The notes under the pieces are model-generated. The model had not been told where the DNA came from and made no database searches. It saw nothing but the letters and a program-made list of their open reading frames with translations. From Gammaproteobacteria bacterium (GTDB lineage Bacteria > Pseudomonadota > Gammaproteobacteria > Enterobacterales > GCA-2746155), in the NCBI GenBank assembly GCA_002746155.1, contig NVWF01000018.1, forward strand, positions 37,238 to 71,426: DNA of 34,189 nucleotides, given 5' to 3'. Position 1 is the first letter of the stretch; every line of letters begins with the position of its first letter. This document shows, one piece after another, positions 32,482-34,189 of this stretch. A program made the translations under genes and the position numbers.

Positions 32482-34002
32482 TTAAGCCGGTTTTGCAGCT
32501 GAATCTCCACCCGATATCACATCTTCGTTATCTTCAGGTAATGCTTCCCAGTATCTCGATTTTAAACCAAATAGCAGAATAATGATGCCAATGCCAATAC
32601 TGAATAGGCTGATCTGTATATACAGAGCAGGTATTTGATCTACATTATTCGGATCGTAATTACCTGCTAATAAGCCAGATATAATGCTACCAATTGAATA
32701 AGTCAGTACAAAAATACCCATCATTTGTCCTGCAAAACGCTTGGGAGACAATTTACTCACCGCACTAAGTGCCACGGGACTTAAGCATAATTCGCCCACC
32801 GTATGTAAAAAGTAAGTGGCGATTAACCAAGTTGGTGCTACCTTCAGACCTTGTGCTGCATATTGCGCGGCAAAAAACATAACGATAAAACCACTAGCCA
32901 TAATGATTAAACCTATCGCACATTTAATACCATAGGAAGGAGTTACAAGTCTTTGACCGAGCTTGATCCAAAGAGCAGCAAAAAATGGAGTCAGTAGGAT
33001 AATAAACATGGAGTTTGAGAATTGAAACCAAGCTATTGGTATTTCAAAAGAGCCTATTAAACGGTCAGTATAGTCTCTAGCAAATAAGTTCAGGGATGAA
33101 CCCGCCTGCTCAAAACCAGACCAGAAGAAAGCCGAAGCTAAACAAATTAATAACAAGGCCTGTAGACGTTTCTTTTCATTAGGAGTTAAGGAACCAAACC
33201 AATAAATAAAACCATAATAAACACCAAAAACAAGTGTAAAAACAATTGCAGCATTTTGCGCTAGGGCTAGTGGATTAATGGTAATCTTGCCCATGAATGT
33301 TAGGGCAGTAATCACAACAATAGTCGTCAACACTGCACCAATAACTAACCAACTCTTCTGTTGACCAGCAGCTGACATAGGTGATGCAGGTTCAGCGCCA
33401 ACACCCTTAAGATTAGGCATGGTGACCTTATACTGTATAAGTCCAAAGGCCATTCCAATGGCTGCTGCACCAAATGCCCAGTGCCAACCATAATTTTCCG
33501 AAAGGTAGCCAGTAATAAGATAACCAAAAAATGCACCTAGATTGATACCCATATAGTAAATAGCGTAGCCACTTTCGCGTCGGGTGTCTTTTTCGCTATA
33601 GAGCTGACCAACCATGGCGCTAATGTTAGGCTTTAATAAACCCGTGCCTAAGATAACCAATATTAAACCCACAAAAAAGGTGTTTTCATTGGGTATAGCT
33701 AGGACGATATGGCCCATCATTATGATGATACCGCCGTACCAAACTGCCTTCTGACCACCAATAAGGCGATCTGCTATCCAGCCACCCGGTAGCCCCATGA
33801 AATAAACACTACCTGTGTAAAGTCCGTAAATAGCGGTTGCAGATACTACGGTTAAGGATAGACCACCCTCTTGTAGGGTTGCCGTCATAAATAGTACAAG
33901 CAGTACCCGCATGCCGTAATAGCTCATTCGTTCCCACATTTCAGTGAAAAAGAGTGTCTTAAGACCTTCCGGATGAGCGGCAAAAAGTTCCATTTTGAAC
34001 AT
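32482..34002 (-). CDS. POT/PTR2 proton-coupled peptide transporter
   Basis: The 506-residue transporter imports di- and tripeptides with protons across the inner membrane. The start at 34002 is chosen because AGAAGGA lies about eight bases upstream and the protein then begins MFKMELFAAHPEGLKTLFF; the open frame runs 24 codons further without a good site. The POT signature ExxER-like sequence FFTEMWERMSYYGMRVLLVL follows, with the proton-coupling Glu and Arg of TM1. Many hydrophobic helices cover the rest. A PTR2 motif, GTGLLKPNISAMVGQLY, and the SPVALSAVSKLSP region are also conserved. The length is in the normal bacterial range for DtpA-like proteins. Substrate range beyond peptides cannot be read. 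It appears to be its own transcription unit. Confidence 0.9.
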   Translation of the reverse strand: MFKMELFAAHPEGLKTLFFTEMWERMSYYGMRVLLVLFMTATLQEGGLSLTVVSATAIYGLYTGSVYFMGLPGGWIADRLIGGQKAVWYGGIIIMMGHIVLAIPNENTFFVGLILVILGTGLLKPNISAMVGQLYSEKDTRRESGYAIYYMGINLGAFFGYLITGYLSENYGWHWAFGAAAIGMAFGLIQYKVTMPNLKGVGAEPASPMSAAGQQKSWLVIGAVLTTIVVITALTFMGKITINPLALAQNAAIVFTLVFGVYYGFIYWFGSLTPNEKKRLQALLLICLASAFFWSGFEQAGSSLNLFARDYTDRLIGSFEIPIAWFQFSNSMFIILLTPFFAALWIKLGQRLVTPSYGIKCAIGLIIMASGFIVMFFAAQYAAQGLKVAPTWLIATYFLHTVGELCLSPVALSAVSKLSPKRFAGQMMGIFVLTYSIGSIISGLLAGNYDPNNVDQIPALYIQISLFSIGIGIIILLFGLKSRYWEALPEDNEDVISGGDSAAKPA

Positions 34003-34189
34003 GTATTTATTCCTTCTGAAATATATTTTAATTATTATTATTAGTGTTATACCTTTGCTGATGCATAAAGGCAAGGTTGAGTGTCGCTTAGCAGCAATTC
34101 TCGATGAAAGAAGATTATTAACTCTAAATCCAGCATTCCTTATTTTTAAAAATTATTCAGTCATTTTCCAGCCTCTTTCATTTTTAATG
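34003..34189. other. Upstream region of the peptide transporter gene
   Basis: This AT-rich end of the window contains the transporter's Shine-Dalgarno (34011-34017) and presumably its promoter. I see no open frame, palindrome or RNA gene that I can support. Confidence 0.4.

Overview
The window reads as chromosomal DNA of an AT-rich, probably marine, gammaproteobacterium. This placement is inferred from gene content: an RND efflux operon, a ferredoxin-NADP reductase, a tandem universal stress protein, a GlyGly-CTERM-tagged secreted metalloprotease, PilZ/GGDEF signalling proteins and a POT peptide transporter. No rRNA, tRNA, CRISPR array, insertion sequence or phage gene was found. Species cannot be assigned from this stretch.

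Layout. 1-854: mostly non-coding, with a frameshifted remnant of a TPR protein. 878-1423 (-): exported DUF442-type phosphatase, divergent from a drug-efflux operon. 1594-7209 (+): TetR regulator, membrane fusion protein, RND pump and a small cytochrome c'/c556-like protein, all tightly packed or overlapping, with a perfect 25-bp palindrome over the predicted promoter. 7249-8040 (-): unrecognised one-TM coiled-coil protein. 8274-9056 (-) and 9248-10123 (+): ferredoxin-NADP reductase and a UspE-like stress protein, divergent around a perfect FNR/Anr-type box with a -10 element at about class II distance on each side. 10141-11394 (-): threonine-synthase-like PLP enzyme.

11488-21712 (-) is the most notable region, a run of ten genes of which most overlap or nearly touch. 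In transcription order it encodes a periplasmic protein, a 630-residue exported TPR protein, a 973-residue TPR lipoprotein, a 217-residue TPR lipoprotein, a small exported protein, an ExbB/TolQ-type proton channel, two ExbD/TolR-type proteins, a TonB/AgmX-like transducer and an ApbE flavin transferase. This set resembles the motor and envelope core of the Myxococcus Agl/Glt gliding machinery more than a Tol-Pal or TonB iron-uptake system. The first ExbD has Asn where the proton-carrying transmembrane Asp normally sits, while the second keeps Asp. The natural hypothesis is a proton-driven, envelope-spanning machine with an asymmetric ExbD pair and unknown cargo.

21819-24293 (-): a penicillin/AHL-acylase-family Ntn-hydrolase lipoprotein. 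24539-28561 (+): an M36 metalloprotease with FTP, PA and PKD-like regions and a GlyGly-CTERM tail, followed by a strong terminator. 28637-29050 (+): small lipoprotein. 29130-31893 (+): a second-messenger cluster of PilZ protein, receiver-CheC fusion and PAS-GGDEF diguanylate cyclase. 31922-32335 (-): unknown small protein. 32482-34002 (-): POT/PTR2 proton-coupled peptide transporter. The rest of the window, to 34189, holds only upstream DNA of that gene.
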